Shown here: in pieces, positions 16,028 to 25,284 of the stretch
Layout: every line of letters starts with the position of its first letter
How positions within the stretch are numbered: position 1 is the stretch's first letter
Assembly (NCBI RefSeq): GCF_009760925.1
Contig: NZ_VRLV01000004.1
Span: forward strand, 498,308 to 562,307
From: Nonomuraea typhae
GTDB lineage: Bacteria; Actinomycetota; Actinomycetes; Streptosporangiales; Streptosporangiaceae
DNA length: 64,000 bases
Direction: 5' to 3'
The notes under the pieces: model-generated
Databases searched by the model: none
What the model saw: the letters and a program-made list of their open reading frames with translations, nothing else
Told to the model about the DNA's origin: nothing
Translations under genes and position numbers: made by a program

Positions 16028-17577
16028 CCGTGCCCGACGTGAGCGTGATCATCGCGGTGTACAACACCATGCCGCACCTGCGTGAATGCCTGGACTCGGT
16101 CATCGGGCAGAGCATCGGCACGAGCCGGCTCGAGGTCATCGCCGTGGACGACGGCTCGACCGACGGCAGCGCGGAGGAGCTCGACGACTTCGCCGCGCGC
16201 TACCCCGGCACCGTCACAGTCCTGCGGCAGGCCAACTCCGGCGGGCCCGCGGCGCCGTCCAACCGCGCGCTCGAGCACGCCACCGGACGCTACGTCTACT
16301 TCGTCGGCGCCGACGACTTCCTCGCCGAGCAGGCGCTCGAACGCCTCGTGCGGGCCGCCGACGCCTACGACTCCGACGTGGTCCTCGGCCGCATGGTCGG
16401 CGCCAACGGCCGCCAGATCCCCCAGAAGGTCTACGCCGAGACGCGCATGGACATCGGCCTGTTCGACTCGCCGCTGCCGTACTCGCTGTCCAACACCAAG
16501 CTCTTCCGCCGCAGCCTGATCGAGGAGCACGGCCTGCGCTTCCCCGAGGACATGCCGATCTTCAGCGACCAGCCCTTCACGCTCGCGGCCTTCCTCCACG
16601 CCCGCCGCGTCTCCGTGCTGGCCGACTACGTCTTTTACTACGCGGTGAGCCGGGACAACGGCGACAACATCACCAGCCGCGCCGCGCCGCTGAGCCAGTT
16701 GCGCGGCGGCGAGCAGGTGATCGAGCACGTCGTCCGGCTGCTGCCCCCCGGAGCCGAGCGCGACTTCGTGCTCAAGCGCCACTTCGGCTACGAGCTGGCC
16801 AAGCTGCTGCGCGCCGAGTTCCTCACCTTCACCGAGGACGAGCAGAAGAAGATCTGCGAGTCGATCGCCCGCCTGTGCACCCTGTACCTCACGCCGGGCC
16901 TGCGCGCCCAGCTCACCTCCCCCCAGCGGTACCGGCTCACGCTCGCGGCGCGCGGCGACCGGGAGACCCTGTGCCGGTCGCTGCGCGAGGAGGCGGACGG
17001 CGTGCAGCCGCCGATCCTGGTCCGCGGCCAGAGCGCCTACTCCCAGGGCAACGGCTTCGGCGACCTGCCCGACGACTGCTTCGAGCTGACCGGCAACCTC
17101 GCCGGGCGGCTGGCCGCCGGGGTCGAGGTCTCCTCGCTCGGCTGGCAGCGGGCCAGGCTGCACCTGGCCGGGCAGCTGTGCCTGACCGGGGCCGAGGCGA
17201 AGGTCACGATGGACGTGGTGCCCGCAGGCACCGCGCGGGCGCTGCGCCAGGGGCGCAGGCTCAAGGAGGACGACGGGGCCGCCGGCCGCGCGCCCGGGCA
17301 GGCCGCCGGGGACTTCCGGTTCGACATCGGGGTGCGCTCCCTGCTGCGCAAACGGGCTCCCCGGTATTCGGTGCGCCTCTACACCGACGTGGCGGGCTCC
17401 ACCTACGAGCTGCCGGTGCCGGTCTCGCACGCCCCGGAACCCGTGCGGACCTGGTATCGCGGCCGGCCGTACCGGATCAGAGCGCGCGCCAACGAGCACG
17501 GGCACCTGACCATCGTCGCCGTGCCCCTGCCGCTGTGGCAGGCGGTCCGCGACCTGTTCCAGGGGAAGCGGTCATGA
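16024..17577 (+). CDS. GT2 glycosyltransferase with large C-terminal extension
   Basis: A 517-residue protein. Residues 5-230 are a GT-A fold family 2 transferase: VSVIIAVYNTMPHLRECL, DDGSTDGSAEE, a GADDF variant of the DXD loop (YFVGADDFL), and SNTKLFRR. About 190 further residues form an unrecognised, mostly beta-rich module (DCFELTGNLAGRLAAGVEV..., PRYSVRLYTDVAGSTYELPV) resembling the C-terminal parts of TagF/CDP-glycerol-linked GT2 enzymes. It is probably membrane-associated through protein contacts, since no TM helix is present. Start and stop each overlap the neighbours by 4 bp. It likely transfers the diacetamido-uronate or a partner sugar. Confidence 0.8.
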   Translation: MTVPDVSVIIAVYNTMPHLRECLDSVIGQSIGTSRLEVIAVDDGSTDGSAEELDDFAARYPGTVTVLRQANSGGPAAPSNRALEHATGRYVYFVGADDFLAEQALERLVRAADAYDSDVVLGRMVGANGRQIPQKVYAETRMDIGLFDSPLPYSLSNTKLFRRSLIEEHGLRFPEDMPIFSDQPFTLAAFLHARRVSVLADYVFYYAVSRDNGDNITSRAAPLSQLRGGEQVIEHVVRLLPPGAERDFVLKRHFGYELAKLLRAEFLTFTEDEQKKICESIARLCTLYLTPGLRAQLTSPQRYRLTLAARGDRETLCRSLREEADGVQPPILVRGQSAYSQGNGFGDLPDDCFELTGNLAGRLAAGVEVSSLGWQRARLHLAGQLCLTGAEAKVTMDVVPAGTARALRQGRRLKEDDGAAGRAPGQAAGDFRFDIGVRSLLRKRAPRYSVRLYTDVAGSTYELPVPVSHAPEPVRTWYRGRPYRIRARANEHGHLTIVAVPLPLWQAVRDLFQGKRS

Positions 17578-20099
17578 GTGTCTCCCCGCGGCAGCCGCGG
17601 CTGGCCGTCATCGTCGGCAACCACATCACCGGCGACAGCCGGGTGCAGAAGATCGCGCTGGCCGCGGCCTACGCGGGCTGGGAAGTCCTGCTGCTCGGCC
17701 GCTCGTCCGCGCGCAAGGCCAAGAGCGAGATGGGGCCGGTGCGCGTGGTCCGGGTTCCCATCCCGCGCCGCGAGGTGAAACGCCGGTTCCGGTTCGTGCA
17801 GCGGCCGGACGAGGTGACGCGGCAGATCCAGATCCGCGAGCTGACCGCGCGCATCGGCAGCACCGTGGGACGGCCCGGCCTGGGCCCGGCGCTGGTCAGA
17901 ACGGCGCTGCGGACGGTCCTGCGGCTCGGCACCGGAGCGTACGCGGCCAAGCGGACCGTGTACCAGTGGCAGGAGCGCCGCTGGCGCGAGCGCAGGCCGG
18001 ACGGCGACTGGCGCATCGACATGCCCTCGCTGCTCGACCTGGACGCCGCCTTCGGGCCGGTGATCGAGAAGTTCCGGCCGGACGTGATCCACGCCAACGA
18101 CATCACCATGATCGGGGTGGCCGCCCGCAGCGCCGCCCGCCTGCGCAACCGCGGGTGGACCTGCCGCTGGCTGTACGACGCCCACGAGTACGTGCGCGGC
18201 GTCGACTGGCGCAGCGCGCTGCGCTCCAGCGCCTACCACGCGCTGGAGAAGGAGTACATCGGCCAGGCCGACGCCGTCGTCACCGTCTCGCCCGAGCTCG
18301 CGGCCATCCTCGAGGACGCCTACCGCCTGGAGGAGACGCCGCTGGTGGTGCGCAACGCGCCGGTGCGCTCGGTCATCGGCGCCACGATCGAGCGGGCCGG
18401 CCTGCGCGAGGTGTGCGGCCTGGCGAGCGACGTGCCCCTGCTGGTGTACGCCGGCTGGATCGACGCGCAGCGCGGCCTGGACACCGCGGTCACCGGGCTG
18501 GCCCGGCTGCCCGGCGTGCACCTGGCGCTCGTCGTGGGCAAGCGCACCCCGGCCCTGGAGCAACTGCTGGAGCTGGGCGACGAGCTCGGCGTCGGCGACC
18601 GGATCCACGTCGTGCCGTACGTGCCGCAGGCCCAGGTGCCCGACTTCCTGGCCTCGGCCGACCTCGGGCTCATCTGCTTCAGGAAGACGCCGAACTGCGA
18701 GGTGTCGCTGCCGACCAAGCTGCCCGAGTACCTCCACGCCGGGCTGCCGGTCGTCACCAGCGACGTGGCCACCGTGACGAAGTTCGTCGAGGCGACCGGG
18801 GTGGGGGAGGTCTTCACCGCCACCGACCCCGCCACCTTCGCCACGGCGGTGGCCGCCGCGCTCGACCGGCGCGCCGACCTGGCGGCCAGGATCACCCCGG
18901 ACCTGCTGGACGAGCTGTCGTGGGAGCACCAGAGCGCCGGCCTGCTCGGGCTCTACCGGAAGCTGTCCGGCAAGAAGCCGCGCATCGCGGTCGGCAACCC
19001 CACCTGGCAGGTGCGCGAGCGCGACAAGGGCACCAGCGAGAACCCGTGGACCGCGCTGGACGACAGCACGCCGATCCGGCTCGGGCTCGGCCCCGCCAAC
19101 TACGCCGGCCAGCTGGCCACCTTCGCCCAGGCCATCTCCAAGGAGCGACGCGACGTCTCCATGGAGGTCTTCATGGCCAAGGCCGCCACCTCGACCTTCG
19201 ACTACCCGGCCGACGTGACCTTCGGCCCCGGCCGCTACGGCCAGGTCGCCTTCCAGGTCGAGCAGGTCGGCCGCATCGCCGGGCGCTACACGCACCTGCT
19301 GGCCGACGCCTTCCTGCCCGTGCTCGGGCACCTGAACGGCGATCACATCGGCGCCGACCTGCCCGCGCTGCGCCGGGCCCAGATCCAGGTGGCGCTGCTG
19401 GCGCACGGCAGCGAGATCCGCCACCCCGGACGGCACATGGAGCGGCACCCGACGTCGTTGTTCCGCGCCGCGCCCGAGGGGTTCGTGGAGCGGATGACGA
19501 AGACCGCCGAGCGGAACGCGCGGACAGCGGCGGAGTCCGGCCTGCCGTGCTTCGTCACCACGCCCGACTTGCTCGACGACCTGCCCCAGGCGGTGTGGGT
19601 CCCGCTCGTCGTGGACGTGGACGCCTGGGCGTGCCCGGAGCCGGTGCTCGAGCGCGCCCGGCCGATCGTGCTGCACGCGCCGTCCAAACGCTGGACGAAG
19701 GGCACCGGCGACATCGTGCCCATCCTGGAGGAGCTGCACGAGCGCAAGGTGATCGAATTCCGCCTGGCCGAAAAGGTCAACTGGTCACAGATGCGCGAGC
19801 AGGTCTGGGAGGCCGACATCGTGGTCGACCAGTTCGCCATCGGCGCCTACGGCACCTTCGCCTGCGAGGCGATGTCCGCGGGCAAGCCGGTCATCGCCTA
19901 CCTGTCCGACGGCGTCGCCGACGCGCTCGGTGAGCACCCCATCGTCAACGCCGTGCCCGCCACCCTCGCCGAGACCGTGGAACGGCTCCTCGACGACCGG
20001 GACGCCGGCGCCGAGCTGGGCCGCAGGTCCGCGGCCTTCGCCCGGGCCGTGCACGGCGGCACGCAGACCGTGAGCGCCCTCAAGGAGTTCCTCCAATGA
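17574..20099 (+). CDS. Tandem GT4/GT-B glycosyltransferase (two fused domains)
   Basis: An 841-residue protein with two GT-B-like parts. Residues about 8-465 form a complete GT4-like transferase: AVIVGNHITGDSRVQKIALA at the N-lobe, YDAHEYVRG, VTVSPELA, then the donor-site segment with CEVSLPTKLPEYLHAGLPVV. Residues about 490-841 form a second, shorter lobe pair: LGLGPANYAGQLATFAQAI, LHAPSKRWTKGT, and the acceptor/donor loop YGTFACEAMSAGKPVIAYL. The second unit may be degenerate. The ATG overlaps the GT2 stop (ATGA) and the stop overlaps the dehydrogenase gene. It presumably acts on the same glycan as the preceding GT2. Confidence 0.8.
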   Translation: MSVSPRQPRLAVIVGNHITGDSRVQKIALAAAYAGWEVLLLGRSSARKAKSEMGPVRVVRVPIPRREVKRRFRFVQRPDEVTRQIQIRELTARIGSTVGRPGLGPALVRTALRTVLRLGTGAYAAKRTVYQWQERRWRERRPDGDWRIDMPSLLDLDAAFGPVIEKFRPDVIHANDITMIGVAARSAARLRNRGWTCRWLYDAHEYVRGVDWRSALRSSAYHALEKEYIGQADAVVTVSPELAAILEDAYRLEETPLVVRNAPVRSVIGATIERAGLREVCGLASDVPLLVYAGWIDAQRGLDTAVTGLARLPGVHLALVVGKRTPALEQLLELGDELGVGDRIHVVPYVPQAQVPDFLASADLGLICFRKTPNCEVSLPTKLPEYLHAGLPVVTSDVATVTKFVEATGVGEVFTATDPATFATAVAAALDRRADLAARITPDLLDELSWEHQSAGLLGLYRKLSGKKPRIAVGNPTWQVRERDKGTSENPWTALDDSTPIRLGLGPANYAGQLATFAQAISKERRDVSMEVFMAKAATSTFDYPADVTFGPGRYGQVAFQVEQVGRIAGRYTHLLADAFLPVLGHLNGDHIGADLPALRRAQIQVALLAHGSEIRHPGRHMERHPTSLFRAAPEGFVERMTKTAERNARTAAESGLPCFVTTPDLLDDLPQAVWVPLVVDVDAWACPEPVLERARPIVLHAPSKRWTKGTGDIVPILEELHERKVIEFRLAEKVNWSQMREQVWEADIVVDQFAIGAYGTFACEAMSAGKPVIAYLSDGVADALGEHPIVNAVPATLAETVERLLDDRDAGAELGRRSAAFARAVHGGTQTVSALKEFLQ

Positions 20100-21379
20100 A
20101 GATCTGCGTCGTCGGCCTCGGCAAGATCGGGCTGCCGCTGGCCGTGCAGTACGCCGGCAAGGGCCACACGGTGATCGGCGCCGACATCGATCCCGCCGTG
20201 GTGGAGCACGTCAACCGGGCCCAGGCGCCGTTCCCCGGCGAGGCCGACCTGGACGTCGGGCTCAAGACGGCCGTCGAGGCCGGGACCCTGTCGGCCACCC
20301 TCGACACGACCGCGGCCGTGCGCGCGGCCGACGCCGTCGTGGTGGTCGTCCCGCTGTACGCCGACGACGCCGGCCGGCCCGGCTTCAGCGCCATGGACGC
20401 GGCCACCCGGGCCATCGCGGCCGGGCTGCGTCCCGGCGCCCTGGTGGTCTACGAGACCACGCTGCCGGTCGGCACCACGCGCACGCGCCTGGGTCCCCTC
20501 CTCGAGGAGGGCTCCGGGCTGGCCGTGGGCGCCGACTTCGCGCTGGCCTTCAGCCCGGAGCGCGTGCTGACCGGCCGCGTCTTCGCCGACCTGCGGCGTT
20601 ACCCCAAGCTCGTCGGCGGCGTCGACGCCCGCTCGACCGCCCAGGCCATGGCCTTCTACGAGGCCGTCCTGGACTTCGACCAGCGCGCCGACCTGCCCCG
20701 GCCCAACGGCGTCTGGGACCTCGGCAGCGCCGAGGCCGCCGAGTTCGCCAAACTGGCCGAGACCACCTACCGGGACGTCAACATCGGCCTGGCCAACCAG
20801 TTCGCCCGCTACGCCGACTCCCTCGGGGTGGACATCACCGGGGTCATCGAGGCGTGCAACAGCCAGCCGTACAGTCACCTCCACAAGCCCGGCATCGCGG
20901 TCGGCGGGCACTGCATTCCCGTCTACCCCCGCCTGTACCTGTGGAACGACCCGTCCGCCACGGTGGTGCGGGCGGCCAGGGAGGCGAACGCGGCGATGCC
21001 GGAGTACGCCGTGGGCCGGCTGGCCGCCGCCTTCGGCGACCTGACCGGCGTGGGCGTGCTCGTGCTCGGGGCCGCCTATCGCGGGGGAGTGAAGGAGACG
21101 GCGTTCTCCGGCGCCTTTCCCCTGGTCGCCGGGCTGCGGGGGCGCGGCGCCGTGCCGTACGTCTCCGACCCGTTGTACACGGCCGCCGAGCTGGAGGCGC
21201 TCGGGCTGCCGGCGCACCGCGGCGAGCCGGTCGCCGCGGCGCTCGTGCAGGCCGACCACACGGAGTACGCCGGTCTGCGCGCGGCCGACCTGCCGGGCGT
21301 CTCCGTGCTCGTGGACGGGCGCCGGGTGACCGATCCGGGCCTGTGGCCGGGCGTGCGGCGGATCGTCATCGGCGGCTGA
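20096..21379 (+). CDS. Nucleotide-sugar 6-dehydrogenase (WbpA/UDP-glucose DH family)
   Basis: A 427-residue UDP-sugar dehydrogenase that oxidises C6 of a UDP-hexose to a uronate in two NAD-dependent steps. The N-terminus KICVVGLGKIGLPLAVQYA is the NAD fold; PERVLTGRVF, LVGGVD and the central EAAEFAKLAETTYRDVNIGL match the family; the catalytic cysteine is in GIAVGGHCIPVYP. The motif set is closer to the UDP-GlcNAc/ManNAc dehydrogenases than to Ugd, fitting a WbpA role (UDP-GlcNAc to UDP-GlcNAcA). It is the last gene of the plus-strand operon and ends 3 bp before the convergent acetyltransferase. Confidence 0.83.
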   Translation: MKICVVGLGKIGLPLAVQYAGKGHTVIGADIDPAVVEHVNRAQAPFPGEADLDVGLKTAVEAGTLSATLDTTAAVRAADAVVVVVPLYADDAGRPGFSAMDAATRAIAAGLRPGALVVYETTLPVGTTRTRLGPLLEEGSGLAVGADFALAFSPERVLTGRVFADLRRYPKLVGGVDARSTAQAMAFYEAVLDFDQRADLPRPNGVWDLGSAEAAEFAKLAETTYRDVNIGLANQFARYADSLGVDITGVIEACNSQPYSHLHKPGIAVGGHCIPVYPRLYLWNDPSATVVRAAREANAAMPEYAVGRLAAAFGDLTGVGVLVLGAAYRGGVKETAFSGAFPLVAGLRGRGAVPYVSDPLYTAAELEALGLPAHRGEPVAAALVQADHTEYAGLRAADLPGVSVLVDGRRVTDPGLWPGVRRIVIGG

Positions 21380-21382
21380 GGT

Positions 21383-21976
21383 TCATCCCTTGAGGCGGAG
21401 TCCGTCCTCGTCCCCGGTGTAGAGCTCCCCGGTCTGCGGGCACCGCCACAGGCCGGGCCCGCTCTCCACCAGGCGCACCCCCGCGCGGCCGACCCATCCG
21501 ATCCGGCGCGCGGGGTTGCCCGCCACCAGCGCGAAGGCGGGCACGTCGCGGATGACGACGGCGCCCGCGGCGACCATCGCCCACGCGCCGACGGTCACGG
21601 GGGCGACGCACACCGCGCGCGCCCCGATCGAGGCCCCTTCCTGTACGGTCACCCCGACCGCCGCCCAGTCACCCGCCTTCTTCTGCGACCCGTCGGGCGC
21701 CACGGCGCGCGGGTTGTGGTCGTTGGTGAAGATCGCGGCCGGGCCGACGAAGACGCCGTCGGCGATCCTGGCCGGCTCGTAGACCAGGGCGTGGTTCTGG
21801 ATCTTGACGTTGTCGCCGATCAGCACGCCAGGACCCACGTAGGCGCCCCGGCCGATCACGCAGGAGGCGCCGAGCCGGGCGCGTTCCCTGATCTGGGCCA
21901 GCTCCCAGACCTTGGTGCCCGGGCCGAGTGTGGCGTCGGCCGCTACCTGGGCCGTCGCCATGACTGTTGAGCTCAT
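21383..21976 (-). CDS. Left-handed beta-helix N-acetyltransferase (WbpD-like)
   Basis: A 197-residue hexapeptide-repeat transferase: repeated [IV]G-x4 steps such as ARLGASCVIGRGAYVGPGVLIGD, in pieces ARLGASCVIG and AYVGPGVLIGD, followed by VKIQNHALVYEPARIADGVF and the catalytic histidine loop FTNDHNPRA. The C-terminal tail with CPQTGELY is typical of WbpD-type sugar acetyltransferases. It would acetylate the 3-amino group of UDP-GlcNAc(3NH2)A, completing UDP-2,3-diacetamido-glucuronate. Start choice is uncertain: ATG at 21976 (MSSTVM) or 21961 (MATAQ), neither with a strong Shine-Dalgarno. It lies convergent to the other pathway genes. Confidence 0.8.
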   Translation of the reverse strand: MSSTVMATAQVAADATLGPGTKVWELAQIRERARLGASCVIGRGAYVGPGVLIGDNVKIQNHALVYEPARIADGVFVGPAAIFTNDHNPRAVAPDGSQKKAGDWAAVGVTVQEGASIGARAVCVAPVTVGAWAMVAAGAVVIRDVPAFALVAGNPARRIGWVGRAGVRLVESGPGLWRCPQTGELYTGDEDGLRLKG

Positions 21977-22099
21977 GCCGAGAGTCTGGCCCAGCCGGGC
22001 GCCGCGTTCAGGGGATGTCGCCGATGTCCATGCCCAATGTTCACGCTCGGGGGGCGGCGGGTCCCGACATGTCGTGACTCCCCGGGCCACCGGCCCGCC

Positions 22100-24637
22100 C
22101 TAGGCGCCGTCGTCCGGCGGCTGCTCCAGGTAGGGACGCAGGTCGGCACGGCCGCTGACGCCGAGCTTGACGTAGACGCGCGACAGCGCGTTGTCCACCG
22201 TGCGCACCGCCAGGCCGAGCCGCTGGGCGATCTGCTTGCTGGTGTGCCAGGGCGCCAGCAGCGCGATCTGCCGTTCGCGCGGGGTGAGGAAGTCCCTCAG
22301 GTCGTCCTGGGGCTCCTCGGCCAGCAGCGGGGTGCGCGCCCCCGCGCAGGCCGCGCGCATCTCGTTGGCGGCGGCGACGGCCAGCCCGGCTTCCGGCGGC
22401 GATCCGGTACGGCGGGCGTGCCGGGCCGCGGCGGTGGCCAGCTCCGCGGCGTGCAGGTGGTAGCCGAGCCGGTTCAGCTCCCGCGCCGTGCGCGACAAGG
22501 CCGGGGTGTCCTTCGCCGCCAGCGCGCGCACGGCGGTGGCCAGCAGCGCGGGCAGGGCGCCGGGGATCGCCCTCAGGACCTCCTGGTCCGCGGCGCCGCC
22601 GAGCCGTACCGCCTCGTAGCGCGCGAGAGCCTCCACGTACGGCATGCCGGCCGCGGCGGCCAGGGCGGCGGCGCGGGCGGCGTGGCGGAGAGCGGCGTCG
22701 ACGTCGCCTCCGGCGCGGGCCACCCACGCCCGCCAGGTCTCCACCCACGGGGCGAAGATCTGGTTGGTGCCGTTGTCCAGGGCGTCGGCGCGGGCCAGGA
22801 GCTCGACGGCGTCGGCGCGGCGGCCCTGGAGCGCGCGCACGCCCGCCAGGGCGGCCAGGCAGCAGCGGTGTAATCGCTGGGTATCGGTCTGCCCGAATCC
22901 GGCGCGGCCCTCGGTCAGCAGGGAGCCGGCGCGGTCCAGGCGGCCCTGCGCCAGGGCGACCACGCCGCCGAAGAAGGCCCACCCGCTGACCAGGATCGGC
23001 GCGCCCCCGCTGAGCGTGGCCTGGTACGCGGCGGCGGCGGTGGCGGCGGCCCGGCCGGGTTCTCCGGCGGCCAGCTGGGCCAGGCAGGCGCCCACCTCCA
23101 TCTGGAACGCCCCGACGGGCAGGGCCGCGGCGTGCGCGATCGCGGTGGCGCGGCCCTCGGCGTGCCGCCGCCCGGCCTCCTCGATGCGGCCGAGGAAGCC
23201 GAGCGAGGCGGTCGCCGCGCCCGCGGCCCACACCACGGCCTGCGGGTTGCCGCCGGGGTCGGCCAGCACCTTGTCGGCGATGCGCACGACGTCCCGGCAG
23301 CGGCCGTCGAAGAACAGCACGAACGCGCGGGCGGCCTCGATGACCGGATGGCCCGCCACGGTGTCCCAGGTCGCCGTCGCGCCGGGCACGTCGCCCTGGG
23401 ACCAGTACAGAACCTTGGCGCGGATGATCGCCCAGGCGATGCGCTCGGCGAGATCGGGCGGCGGGGTGGCGGGCAGCAGGCCGGCCGCCTCGCCGCTGCG
23501 GCCCTGGTACTCGAGGATCTCGGCCATCAGCCAGTTCGCCCGCGGTCCCGGCTCGACCTCGCGCGAGGCGCGGGCCAGGCGTTCGGCCAGCGCCATCCCG
23601 GTCCTGCCCACAGCCTGCAACGCGCCTTCGTGCACCAGGTCGGGCCGGGTGATCCGGCCGCACTCCACCTGCCACAGCGCGGCCCGCAGCACGTCCTCGC
23701 GGCGGCGCATCGGCGTGGCCATCAGCTCGCGCGCCAGCGTCTGGTAGGCCCGCCTGCGCCCCGTCACCGGCATCCTGGCCAGCAGCACCTCGCCGAACAG
23801 CGGATGCTCCAGCCGCGCCTGGACCCGGTTGGCGGCCCGCTCGCACACGACCACGCCGGCCTCCTCGGCGGCCATCACCGGCTCGGCCCCGGCGGAGCGC
23901 TCCAGCAGGCTCAGCGGCACCGGCTCGCCGCAGGCGACCATCTCGACCACCGCCCGGACCTCCGCCTTCAGCCCGGCGAGCCGGGAGACGATGAGGTCGG
24001 CCAGCCCGCCGGGCACCGCGCCGTGCACCAGCTCCCGCAACGCCAGCGGGTTCCCGCGCGCGGTCGCGTGCAGCGTACGGCGGGCCGTCACGTCGATCCT
24101 GCCGCCGGTGCTGTGGTCGATGAGCCGGTCCATGACCGCGTCGGGCAGCACGCCGAGCTCGAGCACGTCCGCCTGGCCCTCCTTGACCAGCCGGGACAGG
24201 CAGTCGGCCAGCGGCTCGCCGCTCCTGGCGGTCAGCACCACGAACGCCGACCCCTTGGTGATCAGGGCGGCGATCGCCATCGCGCTCGCGGCGTCGAGCT
24301 GGTGGGCGTCGTCCACCCCGAGCACCCCGTCGTGCCGCCCGCCCCAGCCCGCCACCCGGGAGTGGATCGCACGCACCAGCTCGGCCGACCCGGCGGTGAC
24401 CGGGACCTCCTCCGGCACCAGGTGCAGCATCGGCCCGAGCGGGATCTGCGAGGCCGACCGGGTGCCGGCGATCCAGTCGCCACGGCCGCCCAGCCGGGCG
24501 AGCGTCTCCCGGGCCAGCCGGGTCTTCCCGACACCCGCGGCGCCCATGAGCAGGACGGCATGCGCGGCCGAGCCGCAGAACGCCGACCGGATCGCAGCCA
24601 ATTCCTGCTGACGCCCCTCGAACGGCCATCTACGCAC
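22100..24637 (-). CDS. Large ATP-binding LuxR (LAL/MalT-like) regulator, paralogue A
   Basis: An 845-residue STAND-type activator. Walker A is GAAGVGKTRLA, Walker B GVLGVDDAHQLD. The middle is a long helical repeat region rich in Ala/Leu (TPR-like). The C-terminal LuxR HTH is LTPRERQIALLAP...SKQIAQRLGLAVRTVDNALSRVYVKLG. The GTG at 24637 has CAGGAG about 8 nt upstream. It is closely similar over its whole length to the plus-strand gene at 57431 and shares its promoter element. Its target is unknown; nearest genes are the acetyltransferase and a secreted protein. Confidence 0.88.
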   Translation of the reverse strand: MRRWPFEGRQQELAAIRSAFCGSAAHAVLLMGAAGVGKTRLARETLARLGGRGDWIAGTRSASQIPLGPMLHLVPEEVPVTAGSAELVRAIHSRVAGWGGRHDGVLGVDDAHQLDAASAMAIAALITKGSAFVVLTARSGEPLADCLSRLVKEGQADVLELGVLPDAVMDRLIDHSTGGRIDVTARRTLHATARGNPLALRELVHGAVPGGLADLIVSRLAGLKAEVRAVVEMVACGEPVPLSLLERSAGAEPVMAAEEAGVVVCERAANRVQARLEHPLFGEVLLARMPVTGRRRAYQTLARELMATPMRRREDVLRAALWQVECGRITRPDLVHEGALQAVGRTGMALAERLARASREVEPGPRANWLMAEILEYQGRSGEAAGLLPATPPPDLAERIAWAIIRAKVLYWSQGDVPGATATWDTVAGHPVIEAARAFVLFFDGRCRDVVRIADKVLADPGGNPQAVVWAAGAATASLGFLGRIEEAGRRHAEGRATAIAHAAALPVGAFQMEVGACLAQLAAGEPGRAAATAAAAYQATLSGGAPILVSGWAFFGGVVALAQGRLDRAGSLLTEGRAGFGQTDTQRLHRCCLAALAGVRALQGRRADAVELLARADALDNGTNQIFAPWVETWRAWVARAGGDVDAALRHAARAAALAAAAGMPYVEALARYEAVRLGGAADQEVLRAIPGALPALLATAVRALAAKDTPALSRTARELNRLGYHLHAAELATAAARHARRTGSPPEAGLAVAAANEMRAACAGARTPLLAEEPQDDLRDFLTPRERQIALLAPWHTSKQIAQRLGLAVRTVDNALSRVYVKLGVSGRADLRPYLEQPPDDGA

Positions 24638-24705
24638 CCGCGGCTCCTGTCCGATCAGGATGACTCAGTGCTTTGCACGGTTCTCAACGCGAACGGCGGA
24701 TTGCC

Positions 24706-24730
24706 TGTCAAGAGTAGTCTGCCCTGCTCT
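24706..24730 (-). promoter_or_regulatory. Promoter/operator element shared with the LuxR paralogue
   Basis: On the minus strand this reads AGAGCAG-GGCA-GACTACTCTTGACA. The last 14 bases are identical to the element at 57365-57378 in front of the paralogue, and the left half differs at only a few positions. It forms a near-inverted repeat GAGCAG-N6-CTACTC directly abutting a consensus -35 hexamer TTGACA. It lies 68 nt before the GTG start. Confidence 0.6.
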
Positions 24731-24807
24731 GTGCGCAAGATCTCCGGCTCCCCACAATGCGGAATGTGCTGATCAGCCGCATCCACCAACCCGGAAAGGG
24801 AATGCTC

Positions 24808-25281
24808 ATGCACATCTTGCGCAGGCTCGTCCTGCCCGCCGTGATCGCCACGGCCGCCCTCGTCTCCCTGCCCGCCACGGCCAGGGCAGAGCCGCCGCGG
24901 ACTCCCCTCGGCGAGACCCGGTTCACCCTGCAGGGCGTCAAGAAGTCGGGCGCCCTGATCAGCTGCCTCGGCAGCGTCGGCGTCCCGCGCCTGGCCGGCG
25001 GGAGCAAGGTCACCGTCACCGCCGGAGTGTTCTGCGACGCCCCGGTGTCGCGCATCCAGCTCGCCGTCGGCCTCCTGGACCGCGGCGTCCTGATCCAGAG
25101 CTCCGTCAACCGGGACGACAAGTACGCCAGGCTCAGCCTGACCGTCGACACGATCCCGACGTTCTGCTCGACCGGCATCGAGTTCCAGGGCGTGGCCACC
25201 GGCCGCGTCACCTTCCCGAACGGCGAGGTCATCACCGCCTCGGGAGCCGGTCAGCCGATCACGTTCACCAGTTGCGCCTGA
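24808..25281 (+). CDS. Small secreted protein with two probable disulfides
   Basis: A 157-residue exported protein. The start is placed at the ATG at 24808, 7 nt after GGAAAGGG (another ATG two codons earlier is possible). Residues 1-28 are a signal peptide (MHILRRLVLPAVIATAALVS, end ARA). The mature protein is beta-rich with four cysteines (in SCLGS, VFCDAP, TFCST and the final TSCA), suggesting two disulfides. Related proteins occur in actinomycetes as hypothetical secreted proteins; I know no function. It is divergent from the LuxR gene, so the LuxR may control it, and it ends before a strong terminator. Confidence 0.7.
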   Translation: MHILRRLVLPAVIATAALVSLPATARAEPPRTPLGETRFTLQGVKKSGALISCLGSVGVPRLAGGSKVTVTAGVFCDAPVSRIQLAVGLLDRGVLIQSSVNRDDKYARLSLTVDTIPTFCSTGIEFQGVATGRVTFPNGEVITASGAGQPITFTSCA

Positions 25282-25284
25282 CCT

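Noticed and set aside
17403..19739. A 778-codon open frame antisense to the tandem glycosyltransferase
   Set aside because: It is the complement of a gene with clear GT-B motifs; its product is Arg/Gly/His/Val-rich without any domain. Such antisense frames are common at this GC content.
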